64,000 bases of DNA from Prorocentrum cordatum (GCA_963575745.1 CAUYUJ010010458.1:62001-126000); one strand, 5' to 3'. Shown: positions 1-11,379, counted from the first letter of the stretch. A program made the numbers and translations. Notes: generated by a model not told the origin, from the sequence alone.

Positions 1-30
1 AATTCTAGACGTTTCGCGTATCCCCACCAG

Positions 31-83
31 TCCGTAGCCCCCTCTGGCTCAAGCCCCCCTGGCTCAAGCCCCTCTGGCTCAAG
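31..83 (+). repeat. Tandem spliced-leader relics (DinoSL-derived)
   Basis: Positions 31-53 read like a 5'-complete dinoflagellate spliced leader (TCCGTAGCC... TGGCTCAAG) with the central ATTT replaced by a C/T-rich block and one extra base. Two further copies follow head to tail at 54-68 and 69-83, each exactly 15 nt and ending in TGGCTCAAG. Fifteen nucleotides is the length left when the AG inside the leader (TCCGTAG) serves as trans-splice acceptor for a new leader. This is the known signature of mRNAs that were trans-spliced, reverse transcribed, reinserted and trans-spliced again. The match to DinoSL is from memory. The internal substitutions show the relics are old or derived from a variant leader. 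Confidence 0.8.
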
Positions 84-1240
84 GTTGGTCGGCGCGACCT
101 GGGTCCGCCGCAACCGTGCCGCGGCTTGCCATGCCAGGGGTTCTGGGCGCCGCGCCTGCCGGCTCCGCCGCCACGCGCCGGCGCCGCCGCCTTCGGCGCG
201 CCGCTGCCGCGCGCGCGGCTGCCGCCGCCTTGCCGCCGCCAGGCCTTTCCTGGCTCCGCGGCGAGTGCGGCGGTTCTGCCGCGGCCCGCGGCCGAGGCGG
301 CGCCGCGCCTGGTGCTGCGCCGCCCCCTGCTGCCGCCTCCGCCTCGAGGGCCGCCTCGCCCGCCGGCGCGGTCGGCCTCGCGGTGGACGCGGCGGCTGCG
401 GCTGCCGCCTGCGCCGATGCCGCCGCGGTCGCGGTTCGCGCGGCTCTCTGGACGGCTGCGGCCACGCTGGCGCAGGCCGCTGCCCTCGCGGCCGGCGCCA
501 CGATGGCCGCGGCTGGCGCCACCTCGGCCGACGCGGCCGCCGCTGCCGCCGCCGCCGGATGCCGCCCCCTGGTGGGCGAGGAGGTGCTGGAGTGGGTCCT
601 GGAGGAGGGGGTGGTGGAGCCGGAGCCGCAGGAGGTGTTCGAGGACGCGCGGGGCGACGTGGAGGTGGAGGCGGAGGACGAGGGGGCCCCCGCCGGGCGC
701 ACACCTGGCGGTCTCCTGGCTCCTGGACTCCGAGATGGGGTCGAGCTGGGTGTTGGGATGGGGTCGAGAGCTCAGGGACTCGATGACGCTTCGGTTGTGG
801 GTCCTGGGAGATGCGGCGGCGCGTGCTTCCCTGTAGTTTCTTCCACCGCCGGCGCAGCCGTTTGCTGCCAACCTGGAGTCACTTCAGACGACGGCACATG
901 CTTCCCTGTAGTTTCTTACACTGCCGGTGCAGCCGTTAGCTGCCACACACACACACACACATGGCAGGCTCAGGGGTCCTGGACGCGGCGATAGGGTCGA
1001 GAGCTCTGGGGTCCAGGGCGTTGGGATGGGGTCGAGAGCTCGGTGGTCCAGGGACGTTGCGGACGTGGACCCTGGGAGGGACGGTGTTTCGTGCATCAGA
1101 GGCAGGCAGACAGGCGTTCCTACTGCTCCTCTTGCTCCTCTTTCCTATCAACGTGTGGCACGAGCTCAAGCTATCACATTGCCAGTCGCCGGGGCTATCG
1201 GCCACCACCTCGCATCCCATTGCCCCCCCCCCCCCCTCCT
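84..1240. other. GC-rich region with a duplicated ~480-bp block; no recognised gene
   Basis: Extremely GC-rich sequence in which several frames stay open and encode Ala/Arg/Pro-rich low-complexity peptides; I recognise no domain. The block from about 711 to 1190 (starting GGTCTCCTGGCTCCTGG) recurs almost intact at about 2759-3190. Both copies contain the GGGATGGGGTCGAGAGCTC phrases and a short internal duplication around CTTCCCTGTAGTTTCTT. A CA dinucleotide run at 943-960 is present only in the first copy. If the spliced-leader relics mark a retroposed transcript, this would be its 5' end, but I cannot identify the product. Confidence 0.5.
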
Positions 1241-2405
1241 GACAACAGCATCGCGGCGACAGGTGGGAGGGCTGCTGAGGAAGAGCCCGCGGTTGGAGAC
1301 CAGTCTCCCCCCGACAAAGACGGGCCTTCAGCCCGGGGAGCGCCGTGCGATTCCGCCCACGTCCCCGATCCACATCCCATCGGCTCACGCCCACACTCCG
1401 CCGACCACCCTCCCTTGGACGCGCCCAGTGCCGCTGGGCATGTGGCCGCGAGAGGCGACGGGAGTCGCCGCGCGCCCAGCGCCCTTCCTGGAGTTGACAG
1501 CACTGCGCACGCTGAGAATGGGCCTTCAGCCCGAGGAGCTTCCAGCGAGACGACATCATCGAACGATCCTGCCGCTTGGGACGCCCCAAGCGGACTGTTC
1601 GGCGCCGATGGCGATGCAACGACTAGTCAACTCCCTGGGCACTCCTGTAACCCCGAGGACTTTCGTCAGCCACCCGCCCCCCAGTCGGACAGTCGCGGAT
1701 GCGACGAGCCTTCAGCTCGAGATTCTCACGCGGAACGAGCCTTCAGCACGAGGGTACAAGGCGCATCCGGTCATCACAGAAGTGACGAGCCTTCAGCTCG
1801 AGATCCAGAGACAGCGCCAGACAGTCGCGGATGCGACGAGCCTTCAGCTCGAGATTCTCACGCGGAACGAGCCTTCAGCTCGGGGGTCCAAGGCGTACCC
1901 GGTAATCACAGGAGTGACGAGCCTTCAGCTCGAGATCCAGAGACAGTGCCAATGGACTTAGAGAGAGGCTCAGAGGCTGCGAGTGCCGCTGGGCACGTGG
2001 CCACGAGCGGCGACGGTAGTCGCCGCGCGCCCACCGCCCTTCCTGGAGTTGACAGCACTGCGCACACAGAGAATGGGCCTTCAGCCCGAGGAGCTCCCAA
2101 CGAGACGGCAGCATCGAGCGATCCTGCAGCTTGGGGCGCCCCAAGCGGACTGTTCGGCGCCGACGGCGATGCTACGACCAGTCAACTCCCTGGGCACTCC
2201 TGCAACCCCGAAGACTTTCGTCAGCCACCCGCCCCCCAGTCGGACAGTCGCGGACGCGACGAGCCTTCAGCTCGAGATTCTCACGAGGAACGAGCCTTCA
2301 GCTCGAGGGTCCAAGGCGTATCTGGCAATCACAGAAGTAGCGAGCCTTCAGCTCGAGATCCAGAGACAGTGCCAATGGACTTAGAGAGAGGCTCAGAGGC
2401 TGCGA

Positions 2406-5400
2406 GTGCCGCTGGGCACGTGGCCACGAGCGGCGACGGGAGTCGCCGCGCTCCCACCGCCCTTCCTGGAGTTGACAGCACTGCGCACGCAGAGAATGGG
2501 CCTTCAGCCCGAGGAGCTCCCGGCGGGACGGCAGCATCGAACGATCCTGCAGCTTGGGACGCCCCAAGCGGACTGTTCGGCGCCGACGGCGATGCTACGA
2601 CCAGTCAACGCCCCGGGCACTCCTGTAAACCCGAAGACTTTTCGTCAGCCACCCGCCCCCCAGTCGGACTGTCGCGGATGTGACGAGCCTTCAGCTCGAG
2701 ATTCTCACGCGGAACGAGCCTTCAGCTCGAGGGTCCAAGGCGTATCTGGTAATCATAGCGGTCTCCTGGCTCCTGGACTCAGAGATGGGGTCGAGAGCTC
2801 CGGGCTCCTGGGTGTTGGGATGGGGTCGAGAGCTCAGGGGCTCGATGACGCTTCGGTTGTGGGTCCTGGGAGATACGACAGCGCGTGCTTCCCTGGAGTT
2901 TCTTCCACCGCCGGTGCAGCCGTTAGCTGCCAACCTGGAGTCACTTCAGACGACGGCACGTGCTTCCCTGTAGTTTCTTCCACTGCCGGTGCAGCCGTTA
3001 GCTGCCACACACCCGGCAGGCTCAGGGGTCCTGGACGCGGCGATGGGGTCGAGAGCCCTGGGGTCCAGGGCGTTGGGATGGGGTCGAGAGCTCAGTGGTC
3101 CAGGGACGCTGCTGACGTGCATCCTGAAAGGGACGGTGCATCGCGCATCAGAGACAGGCAGACAGGCGTTCCTACAGCTCCTCTTTCCTATCAGCGCCAA
3201 GCGGTTGGGGTTCAACCTGTGGCGGACACATCGAGCAACCACAGAGGTGAAGAGCCTTCAGCTCGAGAATCGGAGGCGGCACCAAAGGTTGTCGGGGGCG
3301 CCGCTGGGCACGTGGCCACGAGCGGCGACGGGAGTCACCACGCGCCCGCCGCCCTTCCTGGAGTTGACAGCACTGCGCACGTAGAGAATGGGCCTTCAGC
3401 CCGAGGAGCTCCCAGCGAGACAGCTGCTCTGAGCGATCCTGCAGCTCGGGACGCCCCAAGTGGACTGTGCGGCACCGACGGCGATGCAACGACCAGCCAA
3501 CTCCCTGGGCACTCCTGTAACCCCGAGGACTGTCGTCAGCCACCCGCCCCCCAGTTGGACAGTCGAGGTACAGCTCCTCATTCCTATCAGCATGTGGCAC
3601 GAGCTCAAGCTATCACATTGCCAGTCGCCGGGGCTGTCGGCAACCCCCCCATATCCCATTGCTCCCCCCCTGACAACAGCATCTCGAGGGCGCTATCTGT
3701 TGATGCTCAAGCGGTTGGGGCTCAACCTGTGGCGGCCCGAGCTCAAGCTATCACATTGCCAGTCGCCGGGGCCGTCGGCCACCACCGCATACCCCATTGC
3801 TCCCCCCATGGCAGCAGTATTGTGGCGACAGGTGGGAGTGCTAACGACGATAGGGGGTTGGAAGAGGAAATTCTTGACAGTCGCAGACGGGACGAGCCTT
3901 CAGCTCGAGAACCAGAGACGATGCCCACGGACGCCGAGAGCGCCGCGGAGACTCTGGTCATGAGTGACGGCTGCAGTCTCGAAGATCGGCCCAGGAGCCT
4001 GTCCAACGAGGGCGGACGGCCCGTGCTTGAGGCTGCCCAGTGGGGCGGCAGCGTTGACGATGGGTGGGTGGACCGAGCGCATTCCGCCCACGTCCCCGAT
4101 CCACATCCCATTGGCTCACGCCCACACTCCGCCGACCACCCTCCCTTGGACGCGTCCAGTGCCGCTGGGCATGTGGCCACGAGAGGCGACGGGAGTTGCC
4201 GCGCGCCCACCGCCCTTCCTGGAGTTGACAGCACTGCTCACGCAGAGAATGGGCCTTCAGCCCGAGGAGTTCCCAGCGAGACGGCAGCATCGAACGATCC
4301 TGCCGCTTGGGACGCCCCAAGCGGACTGTTCGGCGCCGACGGCGATGCAACGACCAGTCAACTCCCTGGGCACTCCTGCAACCCCGAAGACTTTCGTCAG
4401 CCACCCGCCCCCCAGTCGGACAGCCGCGGACGTGACGAGCCTTCAGCCCGAGGAGCTCCCAACGAGACGGCAGCATCGAGCGATCCTGCAGCTTGGGGCG
4501 CCCCAAGCGGACTGTTCGGCGCCGACGGCGATGCAGCGACCAGTCAACGCCCTGGGCACTCCTGTAATCCCGAAGACTTTCGTCAGCCACCCGCCCCCCA
4601 GTCGGACAGTCGCGGATGTGACGAGCCTTCAGCTCGGGATTCTCACGCGGAACAAGCCTTCAGCTCGAGAGTCCAAGGCGTATCTGGTAATCACAGAAGT
4701 AACGAGCCTTCAGCTCGAGATCCAGAGGCAGTGCCAATGGACTTAGAGAGAGGCTCAGAGGCTGTGAGTGCCGCTGGGCATGTGGTCACGAGCGGCGACG
4801 GGAGTCGCCGCGCGCCCACCGCCCTTCCTGGAGTTGACAGCACTGCGCACGCAGAGACTCCGCCCGCCGCCGTCCCTGGTACTCTCGAAGACCCCTTGCC
4901 GGGTAACCACGAGCACGCCTTGCAGAGGCAGGACAACGAGGCCATCCGCCAGCTTGTCGAGAGAAGCCCCTTCGCGCCCATTCGCCCTCGGCCCCCTGTC
5001 AGCGAATCCGCCCGAACGGACAGCGAACCGCAGCCACTCGCGCCCGAAGGCCGGACCACGCTGAGGAAGGCGACCCCCGCCCTGGCGAAAGAAACGGTGT
5101 CTGGCAGCGTGCCTGGGCCAGGTACGACCCGCAGCACTCCCGTATATGACGAAAGTCACGCTGCGACAAACGGGGGCGCGCTCGCGGGCGAGGGCGGGCG
5201 CGGGTCTGAAGGCGAGCGTCCACGGGAGGGGCCCGCCCCCGCTTACCACGGTGCAGCGGTCCTCACAGCCCCAGCTGCTGGAGGCGACTCGGCCTTTACT
5301 TGGCGGCCAACCTTGCGGCCCGCGCCAACCCGCAAGTCCCCGCCAGACTTCCGCGCACCAGTCGCCGCCGCGCCCCGCGAAGCCACAGACGATTCCGGCG

Positions 5401-6023
5401 GCGGCCCCAACCAGTCGGAACAGTCGCAGAGCAGCGTACGTGAGCAGCATGCGGGGCAGGGGCCGGAAGAGCCCGATGAGCAGGAGCTGCCGGCCGCCCA
5501 CGGGGAGGGCGCGGAAGCAACGCCAGCGCAGAAAAGAGAGCACGGGCAAGAACACGAACAGACAACCACCCTCCGCCTCACTCCCCTGGCTGACACCACT
5601 TGCCCTGGCCCCTCCCTCCCAGGCAAGGGCGCGAGCTCGAGCACCGAGGAGCAACGGCAGCGCGGCCGGCACGTTCCCCCAGCGCGTCTTCGTGGCAGCG
5701 GGTGGACGCCCTGCCTAGCCTCTGTGACTGGCCACCCTCCAGTCTCCCCGCTGCCCCTGGGCCGAAACCTGGCCAGCGACGCCGACCGCGCTGGCGGGTC
5801 GGGTGGGCGGCAAACGGCAGGCGGCGGACGCAGCAGCAGCAGCCGCAGAAGCAGCAGCAGGCGCGCCGAGGACCAGCCGCTGACCACCCCGCCCCTGGCA
5901 GGGGGTCCGCCGCGCGTCACTGTCCAGAACCTTTGGACCCAGACACGGGACAGCAGCTACATAAAACTAAGATCGGCGACATCCAGTGGGACCTCCCCGG
6001 GGAGACACCTGGCGAGACGATAA
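2406..6023 (+). CDS. Possible large repetitive low-complexity protein (unrecognised)
   Basis: A 1,205-codon open frame opening with GTG, so any true start or upstream exon is unknown. The first ~800 residues are imperfect repeats containing DEPSARDSH, RVQGVSGNHRS, GVDSTAH and DAPSGLFGADGDATTS. The rest is non-repetitive, Pro/Ser/Arg-rich and ends in a Ser-Arg-rich tract. No domain, signal peptide or membrane segment is visible. The same repeat peptide continues in frames at 1043-2683, 6966-7973 and 8042-9100. The frame at 6966 ends at a TGA where sister copies carry AGA. Preserved phase in most repeats favours coding history, but other frames are also open and synonymous sites follow hairpin pairing rather than codon logic. 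I would not call this a confirmed gene. Confidence 0.3.
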   Translation: MPLGTWPRAATGVAALPPPFLELTALRTQRMGLQPEELPAGRQHRTILQLGTPQADCSAPTAMLRPVNAPGTPVNPKTFRQPPAPQSDCRGCDEPSARDSHAERAFSSRVQGVSGNHSGLLAPGLRDGVESSGLLGVGMGSRAQGLDDASVVGPGRYDSACFPGVSSTAGAAVSCQPGVTSDDGTCFPVVSSTAGAAVSCHTPGRLRGPGRGDGVESPGVQGVGMGSRAQWSRDAADVHPERDGASRIRDRQTGVPTAPLSYQRQAVGVQPVADTSSNHRGEEPSARESEAAPKVVGGAAGHVATSGDGSHHAPAALPGVDSTAHVENGPSARGAPSETAALSDPAARDAPSGLCGTDGDATTSQLPGHSCNPEDCRQPPAPQLDSRGTAPHSYQHVARAQAITLPVAGAVGNPPISHCSPPDNSISRALSVDAQAVGAQPVAARAQAITLPVAGAVGHHRIPHCSPHGSSIVATGGSANDDRGLEEEILDSRRRDEPSAREPETMPTDAESAAETLVMSDGCSLEDRPRSLSNEGGRPVLEAAQWGGSVDDGWVDRAHSAHVPDPHPIGSRPHSADHPPLDASSAAGHVATRGDGSCRAPTALPGVDSTAHAENGPSARGVPSETAASNDPAAWDAPSGLFGADGDATTSQLPGHSCNPEDFRQPPAPQSDSRGRDEPSARGAPNETAASSDPAAWGAPSGLFGADGDAATSQRPGHSCNPEDFRQPPAPQSDSRGCDEPSARDSHAEQAFSSRVQGVSGNHRSNEPSARDPEAVPMDLERGSEAVSAAGHVVTSGDGSRRAPTALPGVDSTAHAETPPAAVPGTLEDPLPGNHEHALQRQDNEAIRQLVERSPFAPIRPRPPVSESARTDSEPQPLAPEGRTTLRKATPALAKETVSGSVPGPGTTRSTPVYDESHAATNGGALAGEGGRGSEGERPREGPAPAYHGAAVLTAPAAGGDSAFTWRPTLRPAPTRKSPPDFRAPVAAAPREATDDSGGGPNQSEQSQSSVREQHAGQGPEEPDEQELPAAHGEGAEATPAQKREHGQEHEQTTTLRLTPLADTTCPGPSLPGKGASSSTEEQRQRGRHVPPARLRGSGWTPCLASVTGHPPVSPLPLGRNLASDADRAGGSGGRQTAGGGRSSSSRRSSSRRAEDQPLTTPPLAGGPPRVTVQNLWTQTRDSSYIKLRSATSSGTSPGRHLARR

Positions 6024-6283
6024 AGCGGCTTCAGGCTTCCCTGGGGCGAGGTTCACAGGCGCCTGGCACGCGTTCGCCCGGCAGCGCGTCTTGCCTAGCT
6101 GCAATGGCGTGCTCGACCCGCGGCGGCACGACCAGCAAACGTGCGTCAGCTTCCTGTCGCCTTTCCGCTGCCATAACTGTGACGTGCGGGCCATGGACGA
6201 CGCACTGGACCTCGGCGTTGACTGGGCGCAGGTGCGGCTTCGGTACTTGGGTGAAAGTGGCGGCGCGGGCAGGGGGCGCTAGG
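5960..6283 (+). CDS. Possible hypothetical exon with one frameshift
   Basis: Two overlapping frames each look more protein-like than their surroundings. The first reads KIGDIQWDLPGETPGETIKR and then loses sense. The second, starting near 6030, reads through AWHAFARQRVLPSCNGVLDP, RRHDQQ and VDWAQVRLRYLGESGG and stops at 6281-6283. Joining them needs a single indel around 6030-6045. The LDPxxHD and W/Y pattern vaguely recalls repeats I associate with dinoflagellate hypothetical proteins, but I cannot assign a family. It lies at the end of the repetitive frame starting at 2406 and could be that gene's C-terminal exon or an independent gene fragment. Confidence 0.3.
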
Positions 6284-9019
6284 CGGCGAAGGACCACGCT
6301 GTTCGCCGCGCACCCAAGAAGGACCAGAAACAGTGGAAGGTCGTCACCTAAGCTGCGGGCGCGCCCGCCCTTGCTTCACCTCATTTCACTCTGGCCGCTC
6401 CTCCTTCCTATCAGCGTGCGGCACGAGCTCAAGCAATCACATTGCCAGTCGCCGGGGCTGTCGGCCACCACCTCTTTTCCCATTGCTCCCCCCCTTTGGC
6501 CACCGTCTCGTGGCGACTGTCCAAACGGCTTTCGCCTTCCGCCCGCCGCCTCCCCTGGGCACGTCATTTTGTTCACTCTGAAGGTGGGCCTTCTGGAAGA
6601 GGAAACTCTTGTCTGACTTCTGCCTTTCTGCTCCCCGGGCCTCCCTTGGGCGCGGCATGACAGAGAGGAGCAGCCGACTGCTGCCTCCCCTGGGTTCGTC
6701 ATTTTGTTCACACAGAAGGCGGGCCTTCTGCCCGGGGAGCGCTGCGCGAAGCAGCAAGCGTTCCTCTTTCCCTTCCGCTTGTGGCTCGTGCCCAAGCTGT
6801 CACGTTGCCTGTCGCCGGGGCTGTCGGCCACCACCTCGTATCCCTTTGCTCCCCCCTTGGCAACTGTATCGCGGCGCCCTCGCCGCGCAGCTGACTTCCC
6901 CTGCGGTCGTTGGCTGATGGCCTGACGGCTTTCGCCGCACCCCCGCCGCCCCCCTCGGATGCTGCATGGACCTGGAAGGTGGGCCTTCTGCCCTTGGAGC
7001 GACCTGCGACACAGCAGAGCGAGCTTTCAACTCGAGGCTCCAAGGCACATCTAGCAACTTCAGAAATGACGAGCCTTCAGCTCGAGAATCTGAGATGGCA
7101 CCAATGGTCTTCGGGAGTGCCGCTGGGCAAGTGGCCACGAGCGGCGACGGGAGTCGCCGCGCGCCCGCCGCCCTCCCTGGAGTTGACAGCACGGCGCACC
7201 CAGAGAACGGGCCTTCAGCCCGAGGAGCTCCCAGCGAGACAGCAGCTTTGACCGACCCCGCTGCCTGGGACGCCCCAAGCAGACGGTTCGGCGCCGAGGG
7301 CGATGCATTGGCTAGTCAACTCCCCGGGCACTTCTGGATCCCCGAAGACTTTCGTCCGCCGCCCGCCCCCCAGTCGGACAGTCGCGGACGTGACGAGCCT
7401 TCAGCTCGCGATTCTCATACTGAACGTGCCCTCAGTTCGAGGGCCCAAGGAGTAGCGGGATGCAGCAGAATGGACATAGAAGATGGGCCTTCAGCCCTTG
7501 GAGCGACCTGTGACACAGCAGAACGAGTCTTCAGCTCGAGACTCCAAGGCACATCCAGCAACCTCAGAGGTGACGAGCCTTCAGCTCGAGAATCGGAGAC
7601 GGCTCCAATGGTCCTCGGGAGTGCCACTGGGTATGCGGCCACGAGCGGCGACAGTAGTCGCCGCGCGCCCGCCGCCCTCCCTGGAGTTGACAGCACGGCG
7701 CATCCAGAGAACGGGCCTTCACCCCGAGGAGCTCCCAGCGGGACAGCAGCGCTGACCGACCCCGCTGCCTGGGACGCCCCAAGCGGGCGGTTCGGCGCCG
7801 AGGGCGATGCATCGGCTAGTCAACTCCCTGGGCACTCCTGGATCCCCGAAGACTTTCGTCTGCCGCCCGCCCCCCAGTCGGACAGTCGCGGACGTGACGA
7901 GCCTTCAGCTCGCGATTCTCATACTGAACGAGCCTTCAGCTCGAGGGTCCAAGGCGTAGCGGGATGCAGCTGAATGGACGTAGAAGATGGGCCCTCAGCC
8001 CTTGGAGCGACCTGTGATGCAGCAGAGCGAGCCTTTAGCTCGTGACTCCAAGGCACATCCAGCCTCCAGCTCGAGAATCGGAGACGGCACCAGTGGTCCT
8101 CGGGAGTGCTGCTGGGCAGGTGGCAACGAGCGGCGACGGGAGTCGCCGCTCGCCCGCCGACCTTCCTGGAGTTGACAGCATCGCACACGCAGAGAATGGG
8201 CCCTCAGCCCGGGGAACTCCCAGCGAGACAGCAGCTTTGACCGACCCCGCAGCCTGGGACGCCCCAAGCGGGCCGCTCGGAGCCGAGGGCGATGCATCGA
8301 ACAATCAACTCCCTGGGCGCTCCTGGAATTCCGAAGACTTTCGTCAGACACCCGCCCCCCAGTCGGACAGTCGCGGGCGCGACGCGCCTTCAGCTCGAGA
8401 TTCTCGCACTGAACGAGCCTTCAGCTCGAGAGCCCAAGGCGTAGCGGGATGCAGCAGAGTGGACATAGGAGACGGGCCTTCAGCCCTCGCAGCGACCTGG
8501 GACGCAGCAGAACGAGCCTTCAGCTCGAGGCCCCAAGGCACAGCCAGCAACCTCAGAGAAGACGAGCCTTCAGCTCGAGAATCGGAGACGGCACCAACGG
8601 TCGTCGGGAGTGACGCTGGGCATGTGGCCACGAGCGGCGACGGGAGTCGCCGCTCGCCCGCCGCCTTCCCTGGAGTTGACAGCGCTGAGCACGCAGAGAA
8701 TGGGCCTTCAGCCCGAGGAGCTCCCAGCGAGACAGCAGCGTTGATCGACCCCGCAGCCTGGGGCGCCCCAAGCGGGCGCCTAGGCACCGAGGTCGATGCA
8801 ACGACCAGTCAACTCCCTGGACACCCCCGTAATCCCGAAGACTTTCGTCCGCCACCCGCCCCCCGGTCGGACAGCCGACAGGTGGGAGGGCTGCTGAGGG
8901 GGCGCCCGCGGTCGGAGACCAGCTTCCTCCCGACCAAGACGCCCCTTCAGCCCGGGGTGCACCGTGCGAGACAGCAGGAGTGGACGAGGACGCGTCTAGA
9001 CAGAGCCGGGACGTGTTTA

Positions 9020-9880
9020 CACCCTGGGATCCTCTATCCGACAGCGGTCTTCAGCCGCTCCTTGGTCTACCTGTGGCCAAATGGTCCTGTGCTCGGCTAA
9101 GCTGTTTGGGACCGACCGTTGCCCACTCCTGAAACGCGCTGGCACCCTGGGACTCTCTAACAGACAGCGGCCTTCAGCCGCGCTTTGGATTACAACCGCG
9201 TGGCAGCCCCGTTCCCCCCCTTCCTGGTCCGCACACTTCCTGCCTTTGGACCCAAGTGCGCCGATCAGTAATACCATATGCCTCGCTGCGTGATGGAGCG
9301 CAGCTCGCAGACCCTAGCTGGCCTCCGGCCCCGCTGTAGCAATTCTCACCAGTGGCCCGCATGATCCTGTGCTCGGCTAAGCTGTTGGGATCGCCCGTTG
9401 CCCATTCCTGATGCTTGCTTACACCCTGGGACTTCCAACAGACTGCGGCCTTCAGCCGCGCTTTGGACGACACTCGCTTGCGGCTCTGCCGCCACTCCTG
9501 GCACGCGCACTTCCTGCCTTCGGATACAGGTGCGCGTGCCAGTAATACCGTCCGCACGGCGCCCCACGCGCGGACTAAGGGGCCCCTGGCCTCACTGTAG
9601 CTGTTTTCACCTGCCAGGCTTAGCCTGGCGCGCGGCCGTGGCCGACCTGGCGGTTTTCGCCCGTCCCAGTCTGCGCCACTCCCTGGATTCTTCGAGCTAC
9701 TACGGCCTTCAGCCGTGCTCCTGGAACGATGTGGCCGTGAGGGACGCGTCTTTGGGTACACGGCGGTCCTGTCTTTCGGGCGCCTCCACGCTTGGGCGCG
9801 TGGGCCTTGGCGCTGGCCACATTGATCGGCGCACTTTCTGAGCGACCTCACGTTCTCACCGAGTGGCCGTTACCTCCGCT
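9020..9880. repeat. Tandem array of ~270-bp units with CTTCA and other hairpins
   Basis: At least two clear units and a third diverged one start near 9083, 9361 and 9616. Shared blocks are CCTGTGCTCGGCTAAGCTGTT, a CCCTGGGA phrase, GCGGCCTTCAGCCGCGCTTTG, GCACTTCCTGCCTT and CAGTAATACC. Hairpins include GCGGC/GCCGC around CTTCA at 9167-9181 and 9445-9459, ACGGC/GCCGT around CTTCA at 9702-9716, GCGGC/GCCGC around TCT at 9480-9492, and GCCAGGC/GCCTGGC around TTA at 9613-9629. No coding domain is seen. Confidence 0.65.
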
Positions 9881-10154
9881 GGGTCCAGTCCAGACCGTTG
9901 GACCACTGGGCTCAGGCGCATCTCCACAGTGGAAGATCCGTACCTCTGCCCGCGGGGCTTCAGCTTCCACCTCACGGATGCCTGTTCTGATGCTGCGGCG
10001 GTTCGCTGGCGCTGTCGGAGTACTTTCCTGCAGGACCGCGTCACCAGCTCTGTCTGCTCATACCCGTCAGACTCCCTGGATTGATTTTCCTGCTTGGAGA
10101 TCGTTCCCTACCTTACTGTCGTCTTGTTACGATCACGGCGGGAACGCCCACGCG

Positions 10155-10165
10155 CCATTTTGGCT
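10155..10165 (+). other. Spliced-leader-like 11-mer CCATTTTGGCT (1 of 3)
   Basis: CCATTTTGGCT matches positions 8-18 of the dinoflagellate spliced leader. It sits in the longer string CGCCATTTTGGCTGCG, which recurs at 10750-10760 and 11718-11728. The context after the match (GCG rather than CAAG) departs from the leader, and the core is also a small hairpin (GCCA/TGGC around TTT). This could be a degraded relic or simply another member of the local hairpin repeats. Confidence 0.35.
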
Positions 10166-10395
10166 GCGCTGGCTCCCCTCGGTTGCTGATCCCTCAGACT
10201 CCCTGGGTCTGCCGTTTGCACGTTTCTGGGCTGTCCTTGCAAACTCCCTGGGATTGCACGCCCGCTGGCCTCTCAGACACCCTGGGTTGCCGCCGTTCGC
10301 CGCCTGATCCGCGGCTCCGCGCGCGCCCGCAATCTAGTCGCGGCCGCAGCCCGACCGCGACCGCCCGCCGTCGGCGCCTCCGCCGGCGGGCGGAG

Positions 10396-11376
<981 letters not shown>

Positions 11377-11379
11377 ATG

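Larger units (their letters stand above)
1306..8880 (+). repeat. Hairpin-rich tandem repeat array (EPSAR/GPSAR units)
   Basis: Irregular tandem units of roughly 420-600 bp, each built from the same modules in order. These are a GCCGCTGGGCA anchor, a GGCGAC...GTCGCC hairpin, CTTCCTGGAGTTGACAGCAC, a GGGCCTTCAGCCC hairpin, a GACGCCCCAAGCGGAC stretch, GTCGC/GCGAC hairpins and several GAGCCTTCAGCTC hairpins. Anchors end at about 1440, 1995, 2418, 3310, 4171, 4780, 7129, 7633, 8118 and 8622. Seven of the nine spacings are multiples of three, so the array mostly keeps one frame. Another module (TTGCCAGTCGCCGGGGCT) is interspersed near 1180, 3620, 3758, 6445 and 6810. The array could be a coding repeat, a satellite of retroposed origin, or both. 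Confidence 0.75.

Noticed and set aside
116-994. Ala-rich protein of 292 codons
   Set aside because: Five overlapping frames are open in this extremely GC-rich stretch; composition only, no domain.
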